NCBI GenBank assembly: GCA_003597945.1
Contig: QZJS01000098.1
Location: forward strand, 1 to 60,397
Length of the DNA stretch: 60,397 nt
Direction of reading: 5' to 3'
DNA from: Desulfobacteraceae bacterium
GTDB taxonomy: Bacteria > Desulfobacterota > Desulfobacteria > Desulfobacterales > Desulfosalsimonadaceae
Made by a program: the position numbers and the translations under genes. Each line of letters opens with the position of its first letter. Within the stretch, counting starts at the first letter, position 1. Below, in pieces: positions 29,568 through 39,200 of this stretch. Below the pieces are notes generated by a model. That model was given only the letters and a program-made list of their open reading frames with translations. It did not search any database and was not told the DNA's origin.

Positions 29568-29873
29568 ATGAAATGGATCGCCGTTTTTCTGATTCTGCTT
29601 TTTCCCGCCGCGGCCCTGTGCCAGTCTTACCGGAGTGAACGGTATCGCGGATATGATTATTACAAGTCCTTCCGGGAACAGCCGAAACCCGCCGCATCCC
29701 TGTTTTCCAAACCCCGGCAGCATGATCCCCGGCAATGGTCGTCGCCGCACTCCTGTTCCCCCTATCCGTGCCGGGAGGAGCGATATGACGTGGAGATTTA
29801 CGATCACACCACCGGAAAGCGCGAACGCAAGACCATCACGGTAAAATCCGCAGATCGGCGGTATGGGTGGTAA
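29568..29873 (+). CDS. small secreted hypothetical protein
   Basis: A 101-residue protein with a clear signal peptide (MKWIAVFLILLFPAAALC, with cleavage likely after the ALC/QS region) and a strong ribosome site CAAGGAGG. The mature part is Tyr/Arg/Pro-rich (YRSERYRGYDYYKSF) with one Cys pair (SCSPYPC) and a basic C-terminus. No family recognised. It is 52 bases after the WYL gene and may be co-transcribed. Confidence 0.6.
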   Translation: MKWIAVFLILLFPAAALCQSYRSERYRGYDYYKSFREQPKPAASLFSKPRQHDPRQWSSPHSCSPYPCREERYDVEIYDHTTGKRERKTITVKSADRRYGW

Positions 29874-30188
29874 TAATAGCAACAGAACTCATAAGCACGT
29901 AAATGCTCCCCGCCAAATATCTGCCCGAACTGCGGTGGTATTTAGCCACAAAACACACTGCAAGCTATCTATCCAAATATTTCAAAACCGATGGTGGTTA
30001 GAGAATAAAGGGTATGCTCGGGTACTGGTAGGCAAGGATCGGTTGTGATATTTACCCATTTTATCGCTTTATAATCTTTTTGTATTGTTATATGATCTAA
30101 AAAGTTCTTTCTAAGAAAATTATATATTATGATACATAAAAAATTTTTTGGAGTCGCCGCTTATTTTTAATATCAATTTTACTAAACT
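29874..30188 (+). promoter_or_regulatory. AT-rich leader of the 30-39 kb operon
   Basis: About 315 bases with a marked drop in GC. A perfect TATAAT lies at 30070-30075, but no convincing -35 is placed 17 bases before it. A 32-codon ORF at 29903-30001 (starts MLPAKYLPELRWYL) has protein-like composition but no ribosome site; it may be a remnant. There is no inverted repeat that I would call an operator. Confidence 0.35.
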
Positions 30189-31205
30189 ATGGTGAGGCTG
30201 TTGATATTTATGGATGAAGAGATTTTAAGGGCTGATCCCCATTCAAAAAGAAAAAAAATTGCGATAGCGATATTTGTCGGCGTTATAGGTCTTCTGGCAA
30301 TTGTTGCATTTCTGATTTTCGGCTTATTGGTAAAAGACTATATCATCTTTGATGCAAATAGAATTCAGGCTGCCAATGAATTAACTATGCTTAATTCTCG
30401 TATTAAAGAGATGGAAAATCGACTTTATGAGCATCGGGCCTCCTTATCATCGCAACTGAAAACAGGAAAAGATCAGCTTCAAGAATTGGATGAACTCATT
30501 CATAAACGCAATGCTCAAATAGACTCCCAACAAAGATTGATTGCCGAGTACGATGAATTAATGAAAAAAATCGACTTGGCAAAGAAGGAATACCAAAGCA
30601 CGCTGGGAGATATAAAGTTACTTCGTGAGAGTGCGGCAAAGGAAATGGGTGTTATTACAGCACTCAAAAAGGAAAACGAAATACTTGAAGCCCAAAAGTC
30701 GGCGCTTAATAAAGAATTGGCGGAACTCGATAAGGCCAAAAAAAGTAGCAATCAGTCCATTGAAGACCTTGCTCGTCAACTAAGGGACCTGAGTGGAAAA
30801 GAATCCATCGCCAGGGCCGAATTTTCAGAATTACAGGAAGCTTTGACAGAAACTTCCGCGAATCTGGCTATACAAAACAATAAGATTGAGAGCGCGCGAA
30901 GATCTCTATCCATATTGGAACAAGAAATCAGCGAAATGAAATTGAATCATGACACTCTCTCGGCTCAAATTATCCTTGCCCAGGAAACCTTCACAACCAG
31001 AACGGCTGATAAGGAAAAATTGATTGCGACAGTTTCTGGACTGACACAAAAAAAAATAGAACTCTCCTCGGAAATTGCATTGCTGGAAGAACGTAAGCTT
31101 GGAATGGAATCCCAAACAAAGGCATTGGATATCAAGATTAAACAAACCAACGAGCGCCTGCAGGCAATAAGTCAGAAAGTTGAGACGGATAAGGCCAACG
31201 ATTAA
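30189..31205 (+). CDS. membrane-anchored coiled-coil protein (defence operon gene 1)
   Basis: 338 residues, with an alternative start at 30210 (MDEEILRADPH). A single transmembrane helix lies near residues 24-50 (IAIAIFVGVIGLLAIVAFLI). Everything after it is continuous heptad-rich coiled coil (for example KDQLQELDELIHKRNAQID, ESARRSLSILEQEISEMKL), with no enzymatic motif. It is the first gene of a four-gene operon; the next gene starts 5 bases after its stop and has the same TM-plus-coiled-coil design, which suggests the two proteins pair at the membrane. AT-rich codon use marks the operon as acquired. Confidence 0.7.
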   Translation: MVRLLIFMDEEILRADPHSKRKKIAIAIFVGVIGLLAIVAFLIFGLLVKDYIIFDANRIQAANELTMLNSRIKEMENRLYEHRASLSSQLKTGKDQLQELDELIHKRNAQIDSQQRLIAEYDELMKKIDLAKKEYQSTLGDIKLLRESAAKEMGVITALKKENEILEAQKSALNKELAELDKAKKSSNQSIEDLARQLRDLSGKESIARAEFSELQEALTETSANLAIQNNKIESARRSLSILEQEISEMKLNHDTLSAQIILAQETFTTRTADKEKLIATVSGLTQKKIELSSEIALLEERKLGMESQTKALDIKIKQTNERLQAISQKVETDKAND

Positions 31206-31210
31206 AAAGG

Positions 31211-33145
31211 ATGGTAAACCATTTGAACACGCCAATCTATTTTTATCTTACCGGAATTTCTTTTGTTACAATTTTGGTCATCGTTCTGTGTTTATCTGTT
31301 TACTATTACATCAAGGCAAAAGATATTGCACCCTTCCTTCTGCGCCTTGAAGATTTGCAGAGAAAGATTGCCGAAGCACAAACTACACTTGAGGAGACCA
31401 AAAGGGAGTTACGTGACAAGCAGAACGAAATTGCCAAGGCGGACAGACTGATCGCTGAAGGGAAAATCGCTGAGCAATGGCTGGCCAATAACAGTTCACA
31501 GATTGCGGTTTTACGGATCGAAATTGACAAGCAGAAAGCAAGATTACAAGAGGCCACTGAAAATTATCAAAAACGGCAGGAAGAGTTAAACGAACTGACC
31601 CAACGGGTATCTGACAAGCATGTTGAAATTAATGCCGCGACGGAAATAAAAAACACTTTGGACATCGAAGTTTCTAAATTAACAGCGGATTTAAATTCTA
31701 TTAAGGATTTAATCGCGCAAAAAACAAAACAGGAAAACGAATTAACGGACAGTATCACAAAACTTCAAAGTGCCAAAAACCAATGGGAGGCGAAAGTCCG
31801 GGATTTGATAAATCAAGCCAAGTTGCTTGAAAAACAGTTGGAAGAAAACACATCTAATCTTGATCAAATTAAAGATGAACTCGGTAAGACAAAGAAAATA
31901 TTGGCAACAACAGAAGGTCAAGCGCTGGCTGCTGAAAAAACGCTCGCGCAATTGGCTAAAACTCAGGAAATAGACAAAGACCGCTGGAAGGATTTGGATA
32001 GAAAATTTATTCAGAAATCGCAACCTTTAAACGCATCAAATTTGGTTGAAAACGACTGGCTGGAGGAGTTCATGGGCTCGTTGCGTCAACACGGGTTTAT
32101 TTTTAATGAGCGGGCTATTCTATCTTTCCATACAGGCTTGAAATGTGCCAAAATTTCCCCCCTGGTTGTCTTGGCAGGGATTTCCGGTACAGGAAAAAGT
32201 CTGTTGCCTGAACTCTATGCCGCCGCTTTGGGCATGCACTTCTTGCCTGTTGCGGTACAGCCGCGGTGGGACAGTCCCCAAGACTTGTTTGGTTTTTATA
32301 ATTACATGGAAGGACGGTATAAGGCGACGGAATTATCCCGCCTATTGTGGCAGTTTGACAAATACAACAATCAAAATGCGAAGCAACTCTATCAGAAGCG
32401 GATGCCCATGAACCTTGTTCTGCTGGATGAAATGAATCTGGCTCGGGTGGAATATTATTTTTCCGATCTGCTAAGCAAACTTGAGATACGCCATGGGCTG
32501 GATCCAGAGAATGATATGAGCAGAATAAAAGCGGAAATCGAGATCGAGTGCAACGCCTCAGCTCAAGATAAGCAGACTCGGCGTTTGTTTGTTGCCCTGA
32601 ATACGCTCTTTATTGGCACGATGAACGAGGATGAAAGCACTCAGACCCTTTCCGACAAAGTAATTGACCGCTCCAATGTCATTCGGTTCGGTCGTCCAAA
32701 GCGACTCGCGGTTACTCCTAGCAAAGAAAGGTTCTTTGAAAAATGGACGCATATAGAAGGCATTACTTTTCAAAATTGGACAGACTGGTGCAAGCCGAAC
32801 CAAGACCTAAGGATTCGAGAAGAACTAAATAAAACATTGTGGGAAATAAATGGGATTTTGGCGGGAGTCCATCGGCCATTCGGCCATCGCGTCAATCAAG
32901 CTATAATACAATATGTTGCCTGCTATCCCGGCGATTATAATAAAGCGCTTGCCGACCAAATCGAGATGAAAATTCTGCCCAAGCTTAACGGGTTAGATAG
33001 CCAAGTAAACGGTTTTGACATTGCAATGACGGCAATCGAAGGTATTATTGGTGGGTTGGATGATAGTGAATTGCATGAGGCATTCAAGGAGTCAAGGGAG
33101 AAAGCCGCTGATTCTTTTTTCAAATGGCGCGGTGTGATGCGATAG
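31211..33145 (+). CDS. TM/coiled-coil McrB-type AAA+ NTPase (defence operon gene 2)
   Basis: 644 residues. N-terminal transmembrane helix at about 8-34 (YFYLTGISFVTILVIVLCLS), a coiled coil from about 45 to 270, then a McrB-family AAA+ domain. Visible motifs: Walker A GISGTGKS (G323-S330), the McrB-like WDSPQDLFGFYN, Walker B LVLLDEMNLARVEYYFSDLL (D406-E407), and sensor region IGTMNEDESTQTLSDKVIDR. McrB proteins are GTPases that drive the nuclease McrC in type IV restriction. Here the target-recognition domain of McrB is replaced by a membrane anchor and coiled coil. Its last 22 bases overlap the next gene. Confidence 0.78.
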   Translation: MVNHLNTPIYFYLTGISFVTILVIVLCLSVYYYIKAKDIAPFLLRLEDLQRKIAEAQTTLEETKRELRDKQNEIAKADRLIAEGKIAEQWLANNSSQIAVLRIEIDKQKARLQEATENYQKRQEELNELTQRVSDKHVEINAATEIKNTLDIEVSKLTADLNSIKDLIAQKTKQENELTDSITKLQSAKNQWEAKVRDLINQAKLLEKQLEENTSNLDQIKDELGKTKKILATTEGQALAAEKTLAQLAKTQEIDKDRWKDLDRKFIQKSQPLNASNLVENDWLEEFMGSLRQHGFIFNERAILSFHTGLKCAKISPLVVLAGISGTGKSLLPELYAAALGMHFLPVAVQPRWDSPQDLFGFYNYMEGRYKATELSRLLWQFDKYNNQNAKQLYQKRMPMNLVLLDEMNLARVEYYFSDLLSKLEIRHGLDPENDMSRIKAEIEIECNASAQDKQTRRLFVALNTLFIGTMNEDESTQTLSDKVIDRSNVIRFGRPKRLAVTPSKERFFEKWTHIEGITFQNWTDWCKPNQDLRIREELNKTLWEINGILAGVHRPFGHRVNQAIIQYVACYPGDYNKALADQIEMKILPKLNGLDSQVNGFDIAMTAIEGIIGGLDDSELHEAFKESREKAADSFFKWRGVMR

Positions 33146-36100
33146 CCATGGACGAACGGAGCGTGATAGAGTTACGGGCATACCTGCGCAAGGTTGATCC
33201 CGAGCCTGATGCTGCGATTGACTCTTTTCGGGAACAGGTAGATATTATATTCAAACTGCGCATTGAGGCCGAAAAAAACTTTAAGAACAATCCCCATATT
33301 GCTAAAAGCAAACGAAAAGCACTGCCGCTTGGATGGCCTGCTATTACTCAAATACTTAATCCTAGTACAATGGCGCCGCCGGAAAAACTCATAACACAGA
33401 TTTCACGGGAATGTTTTAACGAGACAGACGAAATCATTCGCAATATGCGAAAGATTCTGACACGCGAACGGGAAAAGGTTTCGTTGGGATTGGTTCAGCA
33501 GGTTGATCCCCATTGTCTGCGTTGGTTGTCCAAGCAGCCTGGTTATAATGCGATGGAAAAGGCTGGTGCAAAGCAGCGGATTCTTGCAATAGTCAGGCGT
33601 GAGAATTTTAACACCATAGAAAATCGAATTTTTAAAGATTACCTGAAACGAACCAAACAAGAGGCAAGATTCTATTTGCGCGTTAATGGTAAAAAATTTC
33701 CAAACCATGAAGCAATCAAACGGGTAGCGAGACTTGAACGTCTCTGTGAAGAAGGGTTTCGCGATCCAATAATGGAAGGAATCACTGCGATTCAGGAACT
33801 TCCGATTCCAAATTATGTTTTGCGCCAAGAACGGAGATATTCGAAAATTTGGAAGGCCTATTGCGATCTTATCCGCCAGTCCGACATCGCGGAAAAGTTA
33901 TGGTTACGGCGCACAGAATTAGCGGTAACTCTGGAAAAACTTCGCTTAGAAGCCAAGGTACATGCTGATCCGCGCGCAAAATACCACAGTCCTATCTGGT
34001 TTAATTACTTGGACGGAAAGCACAATTTGCTGGAAAAGCCTTTTTATAAAAATGAGTTAATGAGTGCGGCCCACCAGAAATTCTTATCTTTCAAAAGAAA
34101 CCAAAATAAAGAGCCCGTCTTTCACCAGGATAATGTCATCATTGACTTGACCGGCAAGGAACCTTCTCGCGATTTGTTGATTTACGGCTGCCATGAAAAT
34201 GCCAAACCTTATCTTCAGGATTATAAAAAACCCTCCATCGAGAATATCAAGGCCGGCGAGCATTTTTTTCTGAACGACCTCTTGCACAAACATGACAAAA
34301 AAAACAGTCTTCTGCATTCGAGACTTCGTGATTACTTTGAACAGCTTTTCGCCCACATCGGCGGAAAAAATTGGCTTATACTTGTACCGGACGATTGGGA
34401 TGCGCTCTGGCAAGAAACGATTATAAAATCTATACCGCTTCCACGAAATAAGGTCTTCCTTTTATGGCGAAGCGTCGCAGCGGTCATCGGGATCATCAGC
34501 CATTTAGAAGATCCCCGTGAGAACGACACTGTCGTCATTGTTGATATTCAACAAGGCGGGATTGTCAGCATGAGTAAGCTGACGCTTGCGCTATGTGAAA
34601 ATGGGAATAGCCTGATTCCTCAAAGAAAGTCCTTTATCCGCCATCCCCAAAGCTATGCAAAGATAGTACTTTCTGTTAACGGTCCCATTCCAAAGCGAGA
34701 TGCTTTTCTGTATGGGAAAAAGTCGGATTATATATTGTCCCCGGCTGACATAACTGTAATAAATGCCTTTGCGCACAGGGCGAAGCATGTTGTCATTGTA
34801 AACAACAGTGGAATCAAAATCCCGATTTCGAAATGGCATATCACGGCAGGGGAACTGCTTGAAAGAGGCGCAAAACAGTTTATTACCCAAAGGGACAGGG
34901 GCCAGATTGCCTATTATGATGAACTGGAGGCGCTGTCACTTGTTGTCCAAACTGAGGATGAACGGATTCTTGCTAAGCCGCTGGTCGAAGCCGATGAAAA
35001 GTCGCCGGGAGGAAAAGAGATTGTCACGAAAACCATCAAGCGGGCGGCTGTCCTCAAGCGCGAGTCAGATTACGTAGATCTTGTTTTGTGCATGGGAGAG
35101 GCAACGCCCGACACATCGCTAAAAATCAAACGCCATGAATTTAATAAAAGCCTTATTGAAGACCATGCGATTGATTTGTCCGCAAGAATGACGCCTGGAC
35201 AGGGAATGGCAGTGGTAACGGTCACGTCCGACTTCTTGCGAAAACCGATTGAGCTGGATTTCCTCCATGGCATGACGGACAAAGACCCGAAGGGCCGAGC
35301 GCTAACGATGTCATCCCTCGAAAATGAGATGGAACGCAGTTTCCCTCCTGATTCACCGGATGTCATAGCCGATGATTTATTGTGGGCAGGTGTAAGGGAT
35401 CAAGTGGATGCTTACATGAAGGATCTGATATCGCCGGATGGGAGTTGGTTTGCAAAAGCACAAAGAATCTACCTCGACGGAGCGCCTCTGCCCAATCGGA
35501 TAAGTCCATTGGAACGACTGCGCAGGAAAAATGTATTCGGCAATGCTCCCGCACACCGTTTTCCATCGTTAGTTCAAGGAATTTTTGGTTTACTTGGGCA
35601 ACAGTTTAACTTTGAAGCCCTCTTCCAAAAGTTGGCCAGCGGGTATAATGGGCCTGATCATGCAGCCGTCATCCGGCTTATTGCCTGGACTTATGCATCA
35701 AATGAACCGGCTTTTGATCACATTCGGCGGCAGACGGTGAAACATGTTTTTGAATATGCGCAGGGTGCTACCTCGATAGCACCACTTCATCAGGAGATGA
35801 CGATTTGCGCGAATCTATGCGTCTCGCGAAATGAATGGCGTACATGCCTGAAAGCAATTGAGTATAGAGTAAAAGATTACAATAATAATGTTAGTCGAGA
35901 TTTTTATTTGCTTTATAATTTGCTGCAGTTCCATCCGTCGATTCTCAAAGACACCGGTTATTTTCAAAATGACGGCTGTTGGAAGATCGTGAAGCATATC
36001 CCACACTGGTATCACACTCATCGCCAAGGCACTGTCGCTATCGGATATATTCTGAAAAGCATTTTGTATTTTCTCAGATGCCGTCGATTTGACGGAAAGA

Positions 36101-36252
36101 AATTCCTCACCAGAGAATACGACCCCGAGCACTATGCAATTATCGCTGAATGCCTTAACTATTCGGTGCATCGGTCCCATGAGAAATTGCGACGGCTGGT
36201 CATCGAATATCTGAACAATAAAGGCACCATTGACGGATTACCCGTGGACTAA
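33124..36252 (+). CDS. DUF2357-like protein with Hsp70/actin-like NBD (defence operon gene 3)
   Basis: 1042 residues; an alternative start at 33148 (MDERSVIELRAYLRK) would place it 2 bases after the previous stop. Residues about 60-330 resemble the DUF2357 region of McrC-like proteins (ENFNTIENRIFKDYLKRTK). Residues about 410-620 look like an Hsp70/actin nucleotide-binding fold: LILVPDDWDALWQE, then LWRSVAAVIGI (like the EPTAAA segment of Hsp70), then VVIVDIQQGGIVSMSKLTL (like the phosphate-2 DLGGGTFD strand). The C-terminal 400 residues are not recognised. No PD-(D/E)xK motif was found, so the McrC nuclease role may have passed to the next protein. The Hsp70 link is by eye only. Confidence 0.6.
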   Translation: MARCDAIAMDERSVIELRAYLRKVDPEPDAAIDSFREQVDIIFKLRIEAEKNFKNNPHIAKSKRKALPLGWPAITQILNPSTMAPPEKLITQISRECFNETDEIIRNMRKILTREREKVSLGLVQQVDPHCLRWLSKQPGYNAMEKAGAKQRILAIVRRENFNTIENRIFKDYLKRTKQEARFYLRVNGKKFPNHEAIKRVARLERLCEEGFRDPIMEGITAIQELPIPNYVLRQERRYSKIWKAYCDLIRQSDIAEKLWLRRTELAVTLEKLRLEAKVHADPRAKYHSPIWFNYLDGKHNLLEKPFYKNELMSAAHQKFLSFKRNQNKEPVFHQDNVIIDLTGKEPSRDLLIYGCHENAKPYLQDYKKPSIENIKAGEHFFLNDLLHKHDKKNSLLHSRLRDYFEQLFAHIGGKNWLILVPDDWDALWQETIIKSIPLPRNKVFLLWRSVAAVIGIISHLEDPRENDTVVIVDIQQGGIVSMSKLTLALCENGNSLIPQRKSFIRHPQSYAKIVLSVNGPIPKRDAFLYGKKSDYILSPADITVINAFAHRAKHVVIVNNSGIKIPISKWHITAGELLERGAKQFITQRDRGQIAYYDELEALSLVVQTEDERILAKPLVEADEKSPGGKEIVTKTIKRAAVLKRESDYVDLVLCMGEATPDTSLKIKRHEFNKSLIEDHAIDLSARMTPGQGMAVVTVTSDFLRKPIELDFLHGMTDKDPKGRALTMSSLENEMERSFPPDSPDVIADDLLWAGVRDQVDAYMKDLISPDGSWFAKAQRIYLDGAPLPNRISPLERLRRKNVFGNAPAHRFPSLVQGIFGLLGQQFNFEALFQKLASGYNGPDHAAVIRLIAWTYASNEPAFDHIRRQTVKHVFEYAQGATSIAPLHQEMTICANLCVSRNEWRTCLKAIEYRVKDYNNNVSRDFYLLYNLLQFHPSILKDTGYFQNDGCWKIVKHIPHWYHTHRQGTVAIGYILKSILYFLRCRRFDGKKFLTREYDPEHYAIIAECLNYSVHRSHEKLRRLVIEYLNNKGTIDGLPVD

Positions 36253-36254
36253 TT

Positions 36255-39200
36255 ATGAAACTTGAAGAATTCCTTGGCATCTGGCAGCTCACGGCAAAGA
36301 AACGGAGTGTTTCCATTGGCTATACCGCGTTATGCCGAGAGATTGAAAAGCTTGATCCGGGGGAAATTGGCTATAAGGTGATTAGGCGTTTGGAGGACGA
36401 GGGTTTCATTTCAACCTTGCCCAACGGCCACCGTATTCTGACTGATTTAGGTCTTTCCAAAAGAATTCCTTTACCCGTCCGCCCAGTTGTAATTGAAAAA
36501 AGCAATGAACAGAACTGGGCAAGGTTCAGAAGGCTCTGTGTATATTATGCGGATTGCGTTACCCAGTCGGAAAAAACGCAAGAATATCTTTTTCAGAAGG
36601 ATTTGAACACCAAATATCTACTACCCCGATTGCCGATTGACTGGTTAAGCAATGACGATTCAATGCGACTTGCTTTCAGCAATTTGGAACGTCCGGCGGT
36701 TAATCGCATTAAAAGCCGCAGTGATGACGCCGAAGATATCTATATTGGATATCCGCTAAGCGCGTTTCACGATTCGCGCAATCAAATGGTATTTTCACCG
36801 ATCCTGCTCTTCCCGGCGGATGTGACTTTTGACACGACAAGCCTTGAAGTGACAATCCGGCGCGATGAAATCGACATTAACCGAACATGGCTGGAATACA
36901 ATGTTCCCCGTGACGACCAAAAGGACGTTCTTACAAGTATCTGTTTCTCTGCGGGAGATAAAACCGGGCTTTTGGATGCGGAGGTCGCTGTCCGGTATCT
37001 GGCCAATCGATTTAATGCCGATTTGGTCCCGAATCATCTTGATTACAATGTGACTCACCGCCCCAGAGGCATTGTCAACTCCGCCACATTGTTTGTTGGC
37101 AATCCATTGAAATACAGCAAGACGTTGAAAAAGGAACTGCGTGAAATCAGCAATCAACCGCCACATGTATTGGATCAGACAGCACTATCATATGTGTTCC
37201 GAGATCCTCCACTGGAAAATCAATATGAAATGAACCCATATATCGTTCCACTTGATTTTCTGGAAATGCCGTCCAACTACGAACAGCACGAAGCACTTAA
37301 ACAGGCCCTGAACCTGCCGGTTTCCAAAGTGACCGGACCGCCAGGAACCGGCAAATCGCAGGTTGCGGTGAACCTTATCGCGAACTTGGCTTTTTATGGC
37401 CAATCAGCACTGTTCACCAGCAAGAACCACAAGGCAATTCATGCGATTATTCAAAGGGCGGAATCTATAATGCCGAAATTGCCCTTGATGCAATTCTGCA
37501 CAACGGAAGACGGCTCCGCAGGCGCGGTTTGGTCAAACTTGCCTATAGATTTTGTGATTGCGCAAAGCGAGGTTATCAAGCAACAAAAGGGTTTCACGGA
37601 TGATTTTCCTCTCATGCGAAAATTTGAAGACTCGTTGGAAAATTTGTGTGATTTTGAGATGTTGTTTGCCGAAATTAATGATGCTCGCTTGGCGTTGCAG
37701 AAAATTCAGGCAAAGTATGATCAAATTTTTCCGAATATTTCGGTGCCGCTGGATACTTTATCCGTGGATTATTGCCAGCAACTTGAGAAACTATCGAACC
37801 GGATCAGCCTGGATCAAGACACGCGAACTTGGATACAAAGGGTTTTTGATTTTCTGTTTCTGCGCCAATATCGAGCGCATAATGCGGAGGTGGAGTTAAG
37901 AAAAATATTGCCGGAAATTTCAGCAGCAGCAAAGAATCCGGAGACATTGCGTAAACGCGTATTACGGTTATGTGGAGATATCGCTGATTATTTGGCGATC
38001 AAGGATGAAGAGGCTTTGCTTTATGAAAAAACATTGACACTACCGGAGGATGACCTTAAACGACTGGCGGAAGAAATAGCTTTCCGGCGTAAGCATCTGG
38101 GTGATATATTTTTAGCTAAACGCGTTTTTGCGATAAAAGACGTCCCCGATAATATTCGACAACAACTCAAAGATGCCTCGCAACGAATCGCCCGCCAAAA
38201 TCTTCCGTTCTTAGCACAAGTACTTCCGGTTTCCAGTATTGAAGAGGCCCAAGATTCATTCAAGCAGTTTGCAAATTTTTTCCCTGCGTGGGCGACGACA
38301 TTGTTGTCGTTGTCAAAAGCATCACCATGCGTGGCCGGGCTGTTCGAAAGAGTGATTATCGATGAAGCCTCCCAGTGCGAAATCCCTCCAATCATTCCCG
38401 CCCTCTATCGCGCTAAAGGCATGACAGTTATCGGTGACCCTGCTCAATTTCCGCCAGTTATTACCATGCGGGAAGCCCGCCATGCCCACATCCGATTCTT
38501 TAAGCATAAATTAACCGATTTGTCGGACGAACGATTTGACTTCATGAAACATAATGCCTTTGATGTCGTTGCAACTCATCCTCTGATGCTTCGCGAACAT
38601 TTCCGCTGTCACGCGGACATCGCTGATTATTTCAACGAAGAATATTACACAGACAAATTAAAGGTAAGAACTCATCCGGGAAGCCTCAAGTTTCCACGCA
38701 ATATGGGATTTCGCAGGGCGCTGGAATGGCGAAACGTTCATGATTCAATGGAAGATGAGATCGCTGAGGTTAAAAAATTAATGCAAGACCTGCGGCAAAA
38801 TCAATATGATGGAAAGATTGGTGTTATCTCTCCATTCCGTAAAGTGGCGGATAGGCTAAAGCAAGAACTTTATAATTACCAGCCCCTGCTTGATGTGGAA
38901 AAAGATGTTAATACCGTGAACGGGTTTCAAGGAGGCGAAAGAGATTTAATCGTCTTTGTCCTGGGGATCACGAGTAAATTGACAAGAGGCGAGGATTGGT
39001 ATGCCGTGGCGGAGGAAAACAGGTACATCTATAATGTAGCCGTGAGCCGTGCGCGGGCCTGTTTAATTGTTATTGGTGACCGGGAAAAGGCCCGTCAATC
39101 AAAATCTTCGGCCTTGCGGAATTTGGCAAAAGATATTGAACAGCGCCCACGAAAAACTTTATCACAATCACCTGGTGAAGAGATGATGTACAAAGCTCTT

